Of a stretch of 64,000 bases of DNA, positions 8,838 to 18,375 are shown one piece after another (within the stretch, counting starts at the first letter, position 1; each line of letters starts with the position of its first letter). The translations under genes were made by a program, and so were the position numbers. The stretch is taken from NCBI GenBank assembly GCA_006384855.1, contig VCJN01000555.1:124001-188000 (forward strand), written 5' to 3'. Origin of the DNA: Tetraselmis striata (taxonomy: Eukaryota > Chlorophyta > Chlorodendrophyceae > Chlorodendrales > Chlorodendraceae). The notes beneath the pieces are model-generated. The model was not told the DNA's origin. It did not search any database and saw nothing but the letters and a program-made list of their open reading frames with translations.

Positions 8838-9716
8838 ATGAGACAGTACCGGTACGAGTATGCAGTGTACCCCGTCATTGTTGATCTATACGGCGACGCG
8901 CTCATGAACCTCCCGGCGCCTGGAGACGCTCACTGGCGTGTACAGCACGACGCTATCGCAGATGCCTTCCGCGATCACTGTGTTCACGACCTAGGTATCG
9001 CGGTACGGCGGGAGGTGGATGACTTGTTCCAGCAGGCAGTGCCTCTCGGCAACACCGTACCCCGGGATGAACTCAAGGACCTAGTGCCGGACGCAGAGCT
9101 CTCCCTTCCGGCGTTCAACGTCGTGACCGGGAGCTATGATCCCCGGAGCTTGAAGTCCACGCTGCTAGAGTTCAAGACTATGCGGTACGGGGTCAAGTAC
9201 ACTTCAGTGCCCCGGGCCACAGCTGTGGATCGGTTTGAGCGCTCCCTGTTGGGCGACATACAACGGGGGTTGGCTGCGCGGGACGCGGCGTGGCACAACA
9301 CAGAGCCCGGACACAAGGGTCCTCTTCGAGACATCCTGGATATGTCGGAGTACACGGGCATGGTCTTCGGCACAGTGGGTGAGGTGAGCAAGGGGGTGCA
9401 CCGCACAGTGCGTGGTATCGCATGCTTGGCTGCGGACCGGGGTGCCCTCTCATCGCGGGGCACTCGGTGCATCACCCGGGCTCACCAGGAGGCCTTGCTC
9501 GCAAGAGATTTCCTCGGGGTCCTGAGCTTGGTGGCCGCTCGAGAGCGTGCTCGCTGCCTCATCAGACGGCGCAGATTCGTCTCCCATCCCGTTGCTGAAG
9601 CTGCACAGCACGTCCGAGGATCACCCACACACACACGTGCTCGCGTGGCCCGGACTCTGAACCGCGTGCGCATCACTCATCCATCCCGCCTTATGCGGGA
9701 TGCGGGCCGCTTTTAG
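8838..9716 (+). CDS. 292-aa mobile-element-associated protein, family unassigned
   Basis: This is a complete frame with no recognised catalytic motif. It carries blocks such as PGDAHWRVQHDAIADAFRDH, LSLPAFNVVTGSYDP and YTGMVFGTVGEVSKGVHR. A second, decayed copy lies at about 52860-53738 at roughly 85% nucleotide identity by eye, so it is part of a dispersed element rather than a host gene. The layout (a short conserved C-terminal-looking domain, then a tail with the 52-bp module) recalls the C-terminal region of algal retroelement polyproteins, but I cannot name the family. The start at 8838 is the first ATG and may not be real; homology between the copies starts at about 8870. Confidence 0.55.
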   Translation: MRQYRYEYAVYPVIVDLYGDALMNLPAPGDAHWRVQHDAIADAFRDHCVHDLGIAVRREVDDLFQQAVPLGNTVPRDELKDLVPDAELSLPAFNVVTGSYDPRSLKSTLLEFKTMRYGVKYTSVPRATAVDRFERSLLGDIQRGLAARDAAWHNTEPGHKGPLRDILDMSEYTGMVFGTVGEVSKGVHRTVRGIACLAADRGALSSRGTRCITRAHQEALLARDFLGVLSLVAARERARCLIRRRRFVSHPVAEAAQHVRGSPTHTRARVARTLNRVRITHPSRLMRDAGRF

Positions 9717-9721
9717 GCGGC

Positions 9722-9773
9722 TTGCTGTGTTGATTTTCTAATTCTGGGGAACTGCCCTTTTTGTAATTCACAC
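9722..9773 (+). repeat. Dispersed 52-bp module, copy 1
   Basis: The sequence runs from TTGCTGTGTTGATT to TTTGTAATTCACAC. A copy with one mismatch is at 41275-41326; shorter copies are at 10439-10479 (reverse) and 14463-14502. It lies just after the 292-aa ORF stop. Confidence 0.75.
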
Positions 9774-9804
9774 ACGTACGAGTATGCAGTGACGACTAAG
9801 CTCT

Positions 9805-9880
9805 CACCGCCCGGCCGGTCTCGAGCCGCCGACTTACATACTCGTAGTCACTCGCTCTACCACTGAGCGCCCGAGTCAGC
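9805..9880 (-). repeat. tRNA-like sequence, possible SINE head or tRNA pseudogene
   Basis: On the minus strand an A-box-like GCGCTCAGTGGTAGAGCG (9853-9870) and a B-box-like GGCTCGAGACC (9817-9827) are spaced as in a tRNA gene, with a GACT/AGTC stem between them. No matching 7-bp acceptor stem can be paired and the anticodon loop is too long, so this is not a functional tRNA. It points toward the 52-bp module at 9722-9773. Likely a tRNA-derived SINE head or decayed tRNA. Confidence 0.45.
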
Positions 9881-10169
9881 ATAAGTTCCCTGGTCTGATG
9901 GTGGGATCGACCAGGGAACTCATACGAACGAGGGATGCTACTGCTGCCATGCTGCGCCTCGCCGCCTCATCTGGACGATGACGACGTCGGCGCGAATGGA
10001 AGGATTCTGTGTACATCAGTACGGCGGGATCAAAATTGTCGCCATTAGCCTTGAAATGATGTCATTGGTCGCGAAGTAGTTGATGTTGGACGAAGTTGAG
10101 CTGTCGTGTGCAAGTAACGAAATAAGTCCACAGTTCCCGTACCGCTGACCGGTGTTATACCGCTGTGCA

Positions 10170-10535
10170 TGTGCTGTAGTAGCGGTAGTACTCGTACGCA
10201 ACATCCTTATGTTTTCTGTACGGGATATCGATTAGGGCTGGGTTTATATTATTGACCAACGACGTATTGTATTGTTTTAAATGTGTTTATTCTGAGTTCA
10301 TAACGACGAAATAAGGATAACTATGAATTAAGGATTTCTATTATACAATTTGAAGTCAGAGATTTGCGCCTCCCGCACGACCCGCCAACCTGCGCGAAAG
10401 CAACCAAGGCGACGAGGGCAGCTGCAGTAATAGTACTGGTGTGAATTACAAAAAGGGCAGTTCCCCATAATTAGAAAACCTGAACCGGTAGGGGCAGCGC
10501 TGCAAGTATCGCTGAACCGGTATCAGTGCTGCGAC
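10170..10535. repeat. Left arm of the inverted repeat flanking the RING gene
   Basis: It runs from TGTAGTAGCGGTAGTACTCGTACG to TCAGTGCTGCGAC. It matches the reverse complement of 14405-14982 over nearly its whole length, with scattered substitutions and two insertions in the right arm. It includes a reversed copy of the 52-bp module (10439-10479). Confidence 0.8.
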
Positions 10536-10739
10536 TGCTAATCCATATCCTTATTTAGTGAACTGTCGTGACTATATCTGATGCTGGCCCTACCGGGTTG
10601 TCGCCCCATATGGGTGCCCGTGCTCGTCGGAGTTCACCGTCTTGTGTCCAGTCCCCCGTCTGCCGTGCCGCACGACGGCGCCCACTCCACCCACTGTATG
10701 AGCACACACCTGTACACGCGACCGACGAGCAGAACGGCT

Positions 10740-13614
10740 ATGGGGCGGGCAGCGGCCTCGGGCTGGGCGGTGCTGCTGTTGTTAGCGGCGGCCCTGCTGT
10801 TGCCCGAGGCCCGCGCTCAGGGTTTCCCCGAGGCCGCGCAGGGCGGGGGCCGGAGCGGCTGGGTGCCCTCCCCCTGGGCCGACAACTTCGGGGCGCCCAC
10901 GGCCCAGCGTCCGGCCGCCAGCGCTAGCGCCCAGGTCAGCCAGAGCAGCGAGCCGGACGTCGTCCTGGAGCTAGCAGACTGCCAACCGGCCGAGGGCGGC
11001 CCGCACGGCCTAAGCTGTGCCAAGGTACAAACCTCGCTGGCTACGTGGCCTACCAGTACGAATTTGGTGGAGAAATAATAAACGACTCCCGCCGAGCCAT
11101 GGCACACGCTCTTTGGTGTGGTGTCCTCCACCTCAACGCGGATGCACCCGCTAGTTGCCTGATTTCCCCGGCCACCGAATTCTGGCACACACTGTTCACA
11201 AGCGGCATGGGATGCCCGCCCACCTGCTGTCCGGATAGCGATTGCGGCCAGTTATGCCCCACGACACGACTCCACCAGTGTAACAGAGACAGGTAGAGAG
11301 CGCAAGGAAGGGGGGAAGTACTGGGGATGCGGCAATTTTGCGTACGGACAGCCTAGGGGGCTCGTGAATGAGCAGCCGTGACAGCCAAACGTGATCTCCT
11401 TGTGTGTGACGTGCATCCGCATGCCTCTACGGTTCTCTCTGAGTCTCTATATCTGTCTCTCTCTCTTTCTCTTTCCGTCTTTCTCTCTGTCTCTGTCCCC
11501 CCCCCCCCCCCCCGCCCCGCCTCCGCCTCCACTTCTGCTGGCCGTGCTTGTGCTACCTTCTTGACCGACAGAGTGCTTGCGCTCTCATCACCGTCGCCAT
11601 CACCATCATGGCAAAGTCATCCTCGTGATCTCATCACTCCCCCCCGTGCTGTCCCCTGCAGGAGGGCTACTTCATCTCCGGCTTTGAGAAGGAGGGGCAG
11701 TGGCTGGTGGGCGGCGGCCTGGTGCCCCTGGCGCACGCCACCTGCTGCCGCATCCTCCCGCCCAAGCAGTTCAGCGACCCCTCCGGCCAGGTCCCCCCCC
11801 CCCCCCTTCCCCCCATCCGCTCGAACTATCCGCCGGCCGCACGTGTTCTCACCAGTGTGATCATGTGACGATGCTTGCCCTGCGCCCCGGGGTTCCCAGA
11901 GATGTTGTCAGGTTCTGACCTGACCTGCTGTGTCGCCCCCCGGCAGGAGTTTTCCCCGGAGAGCGTGGTGTCCACCGGCTGTCACCTGGCGTCTGGCCAG
12001 CGCACCGCCGACCTGCGCTGCGGCGCGGAGGGCGCTTCCTTTGCAACCGGCTTCGAGAACGACGCGCGCGTGAACCCGACCATGGAGGCGTTCTACCCGC
12101 TCGGCCCGCTGTCCTGCTGCACGCCGGCCATCCTCCTCACCAACGGCGACCTCTGGTCCACCAAGCGTTGCCAGTGCGAGGATACCCCGCACACGCACTG
12201 CAGCGCCACCGACGCCGCGCATCACCTGCTGGTCGGGTTCCAGACGTACCGTGAGGCGCGCTCGCGGCAGCACGTGCCCATCACGCCCATGCAGTGCTGC
12301 AAGACTTGCCTCGGCGACAGGATCGTGGACAACACCTGCGCCGCGCTCAACAGCTGCAGCCGCCACGGGCAGTGCGTCTTTGGCGCCTGCGAGTGCCATG
12401 CGGTGCGGAGGGCCCCCGGCCGCCCCTGGCACCTCCCCATCACAGGAGCTCACCCGTCTCAATCGCGCGACCGCCTGCGCGGTCATTTCCGTACTTTCCG
12501 GCCGGAAATCGACCGCATTCCAGACTGGTGATTGTGTGCTTGTTAATATCATGGCTGTGAGCAGTCATCGCGCGCAACAATGGGACGGCATGCCACCGCT
12601 CGCAAGTTGCCACGAGTATTGGTTTATCAGAGGCAGTGCCTGTAGTCGCCCCACATGTTGTCGGTATACTGATACACATTGTAGAGCAGATGGGGCGGAA
12701 AGTTATGTGTTTGCAGGAGTGCCGGTGCCAGGCGCACTGCCTTTGGTATCGTAGCACAGGTATGAGCGCACCGGTGCGTAGCCGATACAAAACACAGGTG
12801 TACGCCGTCATACCTCGGTGCTCCCCCCCCCCCCCCCCCCTTCAGTCGGTCGTCGGCTGCCAATGACGCACCCTCCCGGCCATCCCCGGTGTGTCTCTTG
12901 CTGACTTAACACCCCTTGTGATGGCTATTGTGATGGCAGGGCTGGGAGGGGCAGGACTGCAGCGCGCCCCAGTCCGGCGGCGGCGGCGGCGGCTCCGTCA
13001 CCTCGTGGCAGATCGCCGTTCTGGTGGTCGGCGCCGCCGGCATCGCCGTGAGCGTGCTCGTGCTGGCGGGCCACGTGGTCAAGGCGTGCATTTCTGACGA
13101 GGCGGAGGACGAGGGCGAGGAGATGAGCACCGCGCTGCTGCTGCGGCTCGATGCCGACGACGCAGGAAGCGTCGGATCCGAGGACACCACCGACAACGAG
13201 GAGGACGGAGAGGAGGAGAGGGCAGAGGATGAGGAGGATGGCGCGCTGGAGCAACCGGAGGGCGGTGACGTCGAGACGCCCGCGGTGGATGTGGATGCTA
13301 GGGAGACGGAGGCGCATGACTCGATCCGGACGGAAGGCGCGGAGGCGCGCGAGATGGTGCCGTTTGACGTGGAGGAGCCGGCGGCCGTGGGCCAAGCTGC
13401 AGCTGAGCACGGCCACTGCTACAGCGAGGAGGAGTGCGAGGGAGAGGACGACGGCTACGGGGACTGCAACATCTGCTTCTCGCGGCCCATCCAGGTGGTG
13501 GTGGTGCCGTGCGGGCACGCGTGCATGTGCCGCCGCTGCTCCCGGCGGGTGGCCCGCTGCCCCATCTGCCGGATAGACGTCGCGCGCCGACAGCGGCTGT
13601 TCATGGGCAAGTGA
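10740..13614 (+). CDS. Membrane-anchored EGF-like/RING-finger E3 ubiquitin ligase, four exons
   Basis: Exons 10740-11024, 11662-11790, 11947-12402 and 12940-13614 all join in phase 0, with GT-AG introns (AAG|GTACAA, CAG|GTCCCC, GCG|GTGCGG), giving 514 aa. The start was chosen at 10740 because it opens with a signal peptide ([19 protein letters not shown]); an in-frame ATG at 10581 would bury it. Then follow a Cys-rich extracellular region ([13 protein letters not shown] Cys pairs, CQCED), an EGF-like module ([21 protein letters not shown]), a membrane segment ([20 protein letters not shown]), a long acidic cytosolic stretch, and a C3HC4 RING (CNIC...[11 protein letters not shown]...CPIC) at the C-terminus, ending RQRLFMGK. 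It should ubiquitinate targets at a membrane. Target and compartment are unknown. Confidence 0.85.
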
Positions 13615-14404
13615 AGTTGACCAGGCGAGTGGCCAGGCGCCGCATGCGCGTCGCTTTGCGTTGTGTATTTCGGAGCAACGGCCGTGAATGTTGTTTGCGT
13701 GCATGCCAATACCATCTCTCTTTGTACCAACATATCTCCAGGTGAACTTAATTGTATACGGCAGACCCCTCACGCCAGCAGTACCACACCACATCCCACG
13801 TGCGGCGGCATGGCACGGCGATGCGTCGGCGCTGGAGGAATGTCAAGCTCTACTGTAGCACATCTACACTGTCATTTAGCGCTTAAATCGGGCGCGCCGG
13901 CTGTGACGATTACGATATAGGCAATCTGTATACGGTACGAGTAAGTGTACGGGTACGATGTGTTGGTGAGGTTACGACGACTATTTTTATAGGATATCAC
14001 GCGGCCGTGTGGCAAGCAGTGCGCTGTTGAGGCGGATGTTGCCTTGATTGTTACACGCAGTGCCCAGTTACGCGAATCATCATGAATTCAGATGCAAGGC
14101 AACATTCACAGGCTCAGCGCAACGCCAAATGAAGCATTGTATCTCCTCCGTGCATTCCTTGCGGTTCCAGCTGGATGGTTTCACCCTTAAAAACAACAGT
14201 CAGTCAGTGTGTGTCACGCCCTATCAATATATTTCTGCGCGAAATGGGATTACGCCACATGGACGATGGGCCGCGTATGAAATGGCAGCTTTTGGTACGC
14301 GCAGCGCGCGTTTTGGTACGCGCGTACCAAAATAAGGGAGGACGAGCGCTGATGAGGCAACTCGGTGAGGCGTGTGGATGCTCCGCATATTCAAATAATG
14401 TCAT
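13615..14404. other. Intergenic stretch after the RING gene
   Basis: About 790 bp with no supported gene. It contains a local repeat of GGTACGCGCG (14295-14330) and leads into the right inverted arm. Confidence 0.4.
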
Positions 14405-14982
14405 GTCGCAGCACTGATACCGGTGTATAGGGATACTTGCAGCTCTGCCCCTACCGGTTCAGGTTTTCAAATTATGGGACACTGCCCTTTTTGTAATTCA
14501 CACCGGTTCAGGTACGCGATATTTACCGAGACGACGAACCGGGCGGCGCCGGATCAGCAGCATTACAGGTACCAGTACTATTACTGTAGCTGCCCTCGTC
14601 GCCTTGGTTGCTTTCGCGCAGGTTGGCGGGTCGTGCGGGAGGCGCACATCTCTCACGTGAAATTATATAGAAATCCTTAATTAATAAAAGCGCACTACAA
14701 ACACAACTAACAGCAACTATGAAAGGTTGCCAGCAAAAGAGAGACACAAGCCTGAAACCAAGGTCGAGCAGGAGGACAGGGAGCCAAGAACCAAGAAGGA
14801 GACAAGGGAACCACGAAGTCCTTAATTAATAGTAATCCTTATTTCGTCGTTTTAAACTCAGAAACATATTTAAATCAATACAATAGGTCGTTGGTCAATA
14901 ATGTAAACCCAGCCCTAATCAATATCCCGTACAGAAAACGTATGGATGTTGCGTACGAGTTCTACCGCTACTACAACACATG
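14405..14982. repeat. Right arm of the inverted repeat flanking the RING gene
   Basis: It is the reverse complement of the left arm, with a ~50-bp extra piece near 14505-14560 and a 133-bp insertion at 14686-14818. It carries a copy of the module at 14463-14502. Together with the left arm it brackets 10.5-14.4 kb. Confidence 0.8.
14674..14830. mobile_element. 133-bp insertion with 12-bp target-site duplication
   Basis: TCCTTAATTAAT occurs at 14674-14685 and again at 14819-14830, bracketing 133 bp that are absent from the matching place in the left arm (about 10320-10345), where one version of the site exists. The insert starts AAAAGCGCACTACAAACACA; the same string, reversed, occurs at about 5050-5077. 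No terminal inverted repeats are visible, so a short retroposon (SINE-like) is the better guess. Confidence 0.6.
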
Positions 14983-15199
14983 TACCACATGTACCAAAAT
15001 AAGGACGAACTGTGGTTACTCTATGTATTTTGATGCACCATGAATATCACTGCATCGCTCGCTGCTCAACTGTTACATCTCTATGTATGTGCACCTACTA
15101 CTCGACATATCAGTATATGCAATTTTCTCACCTGTTGGCAACACGTTTACCGCTAATACCTTCTTAGCAACAATCTACACATGTGTAGGCATCCGGCCT

Positions 15200-15300
15200 C
15201 TATACCCTACTACTACTGCAACAACTACTACTACTACTACTAATAATAATGATAATAATCATAACAGTAAAATAATAATAACAACAACAACAATATAAAT
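15200..15300. repeat. Trinucleotide microsatellite (TAC/TAA/CAA)n
   Basis: Imperfect runs of TAC, TAA, then AAT/ACA triplets. Confidence 0.8.
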
Positions 15301-15539
15301 GATAAGCTGATGCACTGTCGCAGCAATTTACATTGATCACAGAATGCATCGCTCAACTGCATTAGCGGTGTCGCTACACCACTTCATTCTTGAGCGATTG
15401 TCGCTGCACCAATGGGGAAACAGAAATAATGAGCGGATGGTCATGTCTAGTTTAAAACCCCTTCCAGCTGGTGCGCCACTGCATGGATCAACCATATGGC
15501 CGCACCATCACTATGCAGCCGCTACTACCGCTCCATTAC

Positions 15540-17086
15540 TCAACTATGGTGCGTGCCAGGCCTCCTCTTCTTTGGTGCCGGTCCATCGGGCTCTGGCTCG
15601 GGAGGCTCAGCACCCTTTGAGCAGCGCCAATTCCTGAGGGAGGCTGAATCGGCCAAGGCGCGGACGCCTAGTTTTGCCAATTCCTCCACACGAGATTGCA
15701 ATGAACTCACCTTAAGCCTAGCATTCGAGCCTTTAAGAAACGCGGGCACATCCTTATTCGCTTCCTCGAAGCGTTCGGCAAGATACGCAACGACCAATTT
15801 CTCTAGCTGCGCCACAAGCACACGTTGCTGCCCTGGATCTTGCACTGGTGCTCCTGGGGGTGGCGGTAAGAGTTGTGCGCGCTCCTCAGGTGTCGCCATG
15901 TTGTTGAAGAACTTAAAGCATGTGACCGCCTTCTTCTTCTCGGATCTCTCTCCCTGCACTGCTCCCACGGTCCCTCCTTTCTTCATGGTGTTGAGGAAGA
16001 ACTCGCTAGCGCTCAGACCAGCTATTTTTAATGGATGGCTTGCGTTGCCACTCGGGGCCATCGACCCCTGGAAAGCGTTCGGACGAGGTGCGTCACTTTG
16101 CTCAACGTTGGTGCAACCAAGGGGGTGCTCAATAGCACTTTGGGAGGCAACATTGGTGTCTGGCCGCACGCCTTGTTGCCAGACACGAGAAGTGCGTTCA
16201 TCAATCGGGCCGCTTGCAGCAGTGCGCGGAATGTCGTTCGCCACTGAACGCACTGCGTTGATGATCGCCGATGGCATGTTAGCGACCGTTTGACGAAATT
16301 GGTTGAAGGCGGCACCGATGCTCGTGGAAGCCGCCTGTGCAAGAACACAGCGAAGGTTGCGACCCCACAATGGCTCACACAAACACAAGTATGCGCAGCA
16401 CGTCAATTTAGTTTTACTCACCTGTGCTTCGAGGCCATTGACGGGTGCGGTCAGGTGCATATTTGAGGTGTCGAAGGCAGTCTTGAGATGCACGCCCCAA
16501 GTACTCAACAGACTGCCCGCCTCTGCACAGCTACCAGCTATCTTGCAGGCCACCAAGCTCTCATGCATACAAACCCGGACTCCGTGCACCTCGGAGGCAA
16601 GGGTGCGCTCGTCATGATACATCACCTGGCTCGCGAATGCTGCATGTAGCATTGGGCGGAGATGACCATCGCGCCGAATTTGTGGGGGGGATGCACTATC
16701 CACTCGGTAAAGATGATCGATGGCTAGCTCCAGCTGTCCCATGTTCGACACCAGCCCTGAAGTAATCAGCTCTCGCAGCGAGGGAGGCGCCGGGCCCATT
16801 CCAAGCTGCCCCCACGGTAGAGCTGGCCAGCCGGAGAGAACGATGGCTCCCGGCATAGCAAGAGCGACACTGGGATCCATATACTCATAGAGCGCAGAAG
16901 CACTGCGTAGGTCGTGGCCAGTGCATTGCACCGCAAACTCCGCGGGCATTAGCGCACAAAGCTCATTGAGGGCACCAGAGCGAAAGCCACCTAGGGACGG
17001 GGTAAATGTGCAAAATGAGCGCGTGCACACATGATACGCATTATGAGATTTCATGCGCCGCTGAAACCAACTCCTATTGATGTAAT

Positions 17087-17122
<36 letters not shown>

Positions 17123-18375
17123 CGTGATTAATACGTACCTGCGGTGGGACGGTGCGGTAGATCCGGCACTGCGACATCCTGGTATCTCGCCTGCCCGCCC
17201 TCTCCGACCTGCAGTGCCTTCACGTACGACGTAATTGTGGAGGCAGGGTTACTCCCTTGAAGGAAGGGAAAGAGCCATGTGGCTGCACTGTCATCGTACA
17301 TCGTGCGGTCCGCTCTGGCGGCGGTGAGGAGGTCTCCCAGGCAAACGAACCAGTCGGAGTGCCTATCCTTTCCGGCACAGACAACGACGATATTGACCTT
17401 CGCTGTATTAAGCATGGGCAGCTCCATCTTCAAACACCTGCGGATGCAAATTCACGGCTTGAACTCATGGGCAGTGGTACGTCAACTACACAGCAAGCCA
17501 AAGTTATGAGCTCAAAAATTAATACATATTGGATACTCACATGAAGTGTTGATCCCATTCTAAACCATCCCACGTTACCCAAGCCACTTCGCTGGTGCGT
17601 CCAGCACAACGTTGAAGCGTGGTCAGAACGAGTTTGCGCCGTGCCGCTTCGCCAGTATCCTTCTTGGCATAGGCAGCATTCATTCTGCATATGTCGCCCG
17701 AATATATGGGTGTCTCTGAGTCATCTGGCTGTTCCCATGCGTCTCGGGCTCGCTGAAACAGGAGGCGCTTGATGGTCGCTCGTAGACCCCTCCACCATTT
17801 TGCCGCCCGTGTGGTGGAATTGATGTCGAGGCAGGTGAAGAATAGCTTGGTGTCGTTCGTCCTGAGCATCAAGCGACGGCGTCAACAATATTGCAAAAGT
17901 TGATAAGAAAACCCAAGTTGCTTTGAAATGGCTTGAAACGATGACATGCATAGTACAATCCCATAATTACACCAGACATGAAGGCACAAAAATGCCCAAA
18001 ACATGAAGGCGCGAAAGTGGATGAGAAACAACAGTGAAGTGCTACCCGTGCGGGTGCCTACCCAGTCGCCAAGTACGTGTCTGCGGCCATGTTGACAAGG
18101 ATCCCTAAGTAATCCAAGACGGAACTAAACATCAAAGGTTGCCCGCAGTTGGGTCCCCGCTGCTCGATCTTGTATACATGGACCAAGAAATGGGAGAACT
18201 GCTCATATAGGGCCGTGGAGCATGCCAGTTGTTCGGGCAGATTGTGAAACTCCGGGTACTTCTTGAACTTGTCGGCTGTGTCTGTTGATTGCGCGAACAA
18301 CGTGTATATGCGCCTAACGTTGTTGCGAGAAGCATTATGGCTATCCGACTGCCCAATGGAGGTCAGGGCGGCCAT
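15540..18375 (-). CDS. Tyrosine-recombinase-like protein, complete copy (array gene 1)
   Basis: Five exons on the minus strand join in phase: 18375-18062, 17861-17541, 17437-17139, 16990-16422 and 16334-15540 (765 aa). Donors include CAT|GTGAGT and CAG|GTGAGT; the third intron holds the CA microsatellite. Recombinase features: box I CAGRTSEVAWVTWDGLEWD (catalytic Arg), a strand with Lys (TAKVNIVVVCAGKDRHSDW), box II GHDLR (His-x-x-Arg), then VLSGWPALPWGQLG where the second His/Trp sits. No Tyr follows at the usual 8-14 residue spacing. The C-terminal ~265 residues (EKKKAVTCFKFFNNMATPEE..., then a helical, basic tail ending PKKRRP) exist only in this copy. The start is the first in-frame Met in a region conserved among copies; upstream exons are possible. 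Crypton-like or other eukaryotic recombinases are the nearest known types. Confidence 0.72.

Noticed and set aside
9805..9880. Functional tRNA gene
   Set aside because: A and B boxes are present but no acceptor stem pairs and the anticodon loop is too long.
15540..17177. A single open frame of 545 codons with a Cys-Val run
   Set aside because: It reads through the CA microsatellite intron and the 87-nt intron. The upstream exon uses another frame, and the acceptor at 16990 restores a consistent phase, so the start of this frame is not protein. The same holds for the CVCVCV frames in units 2-4.
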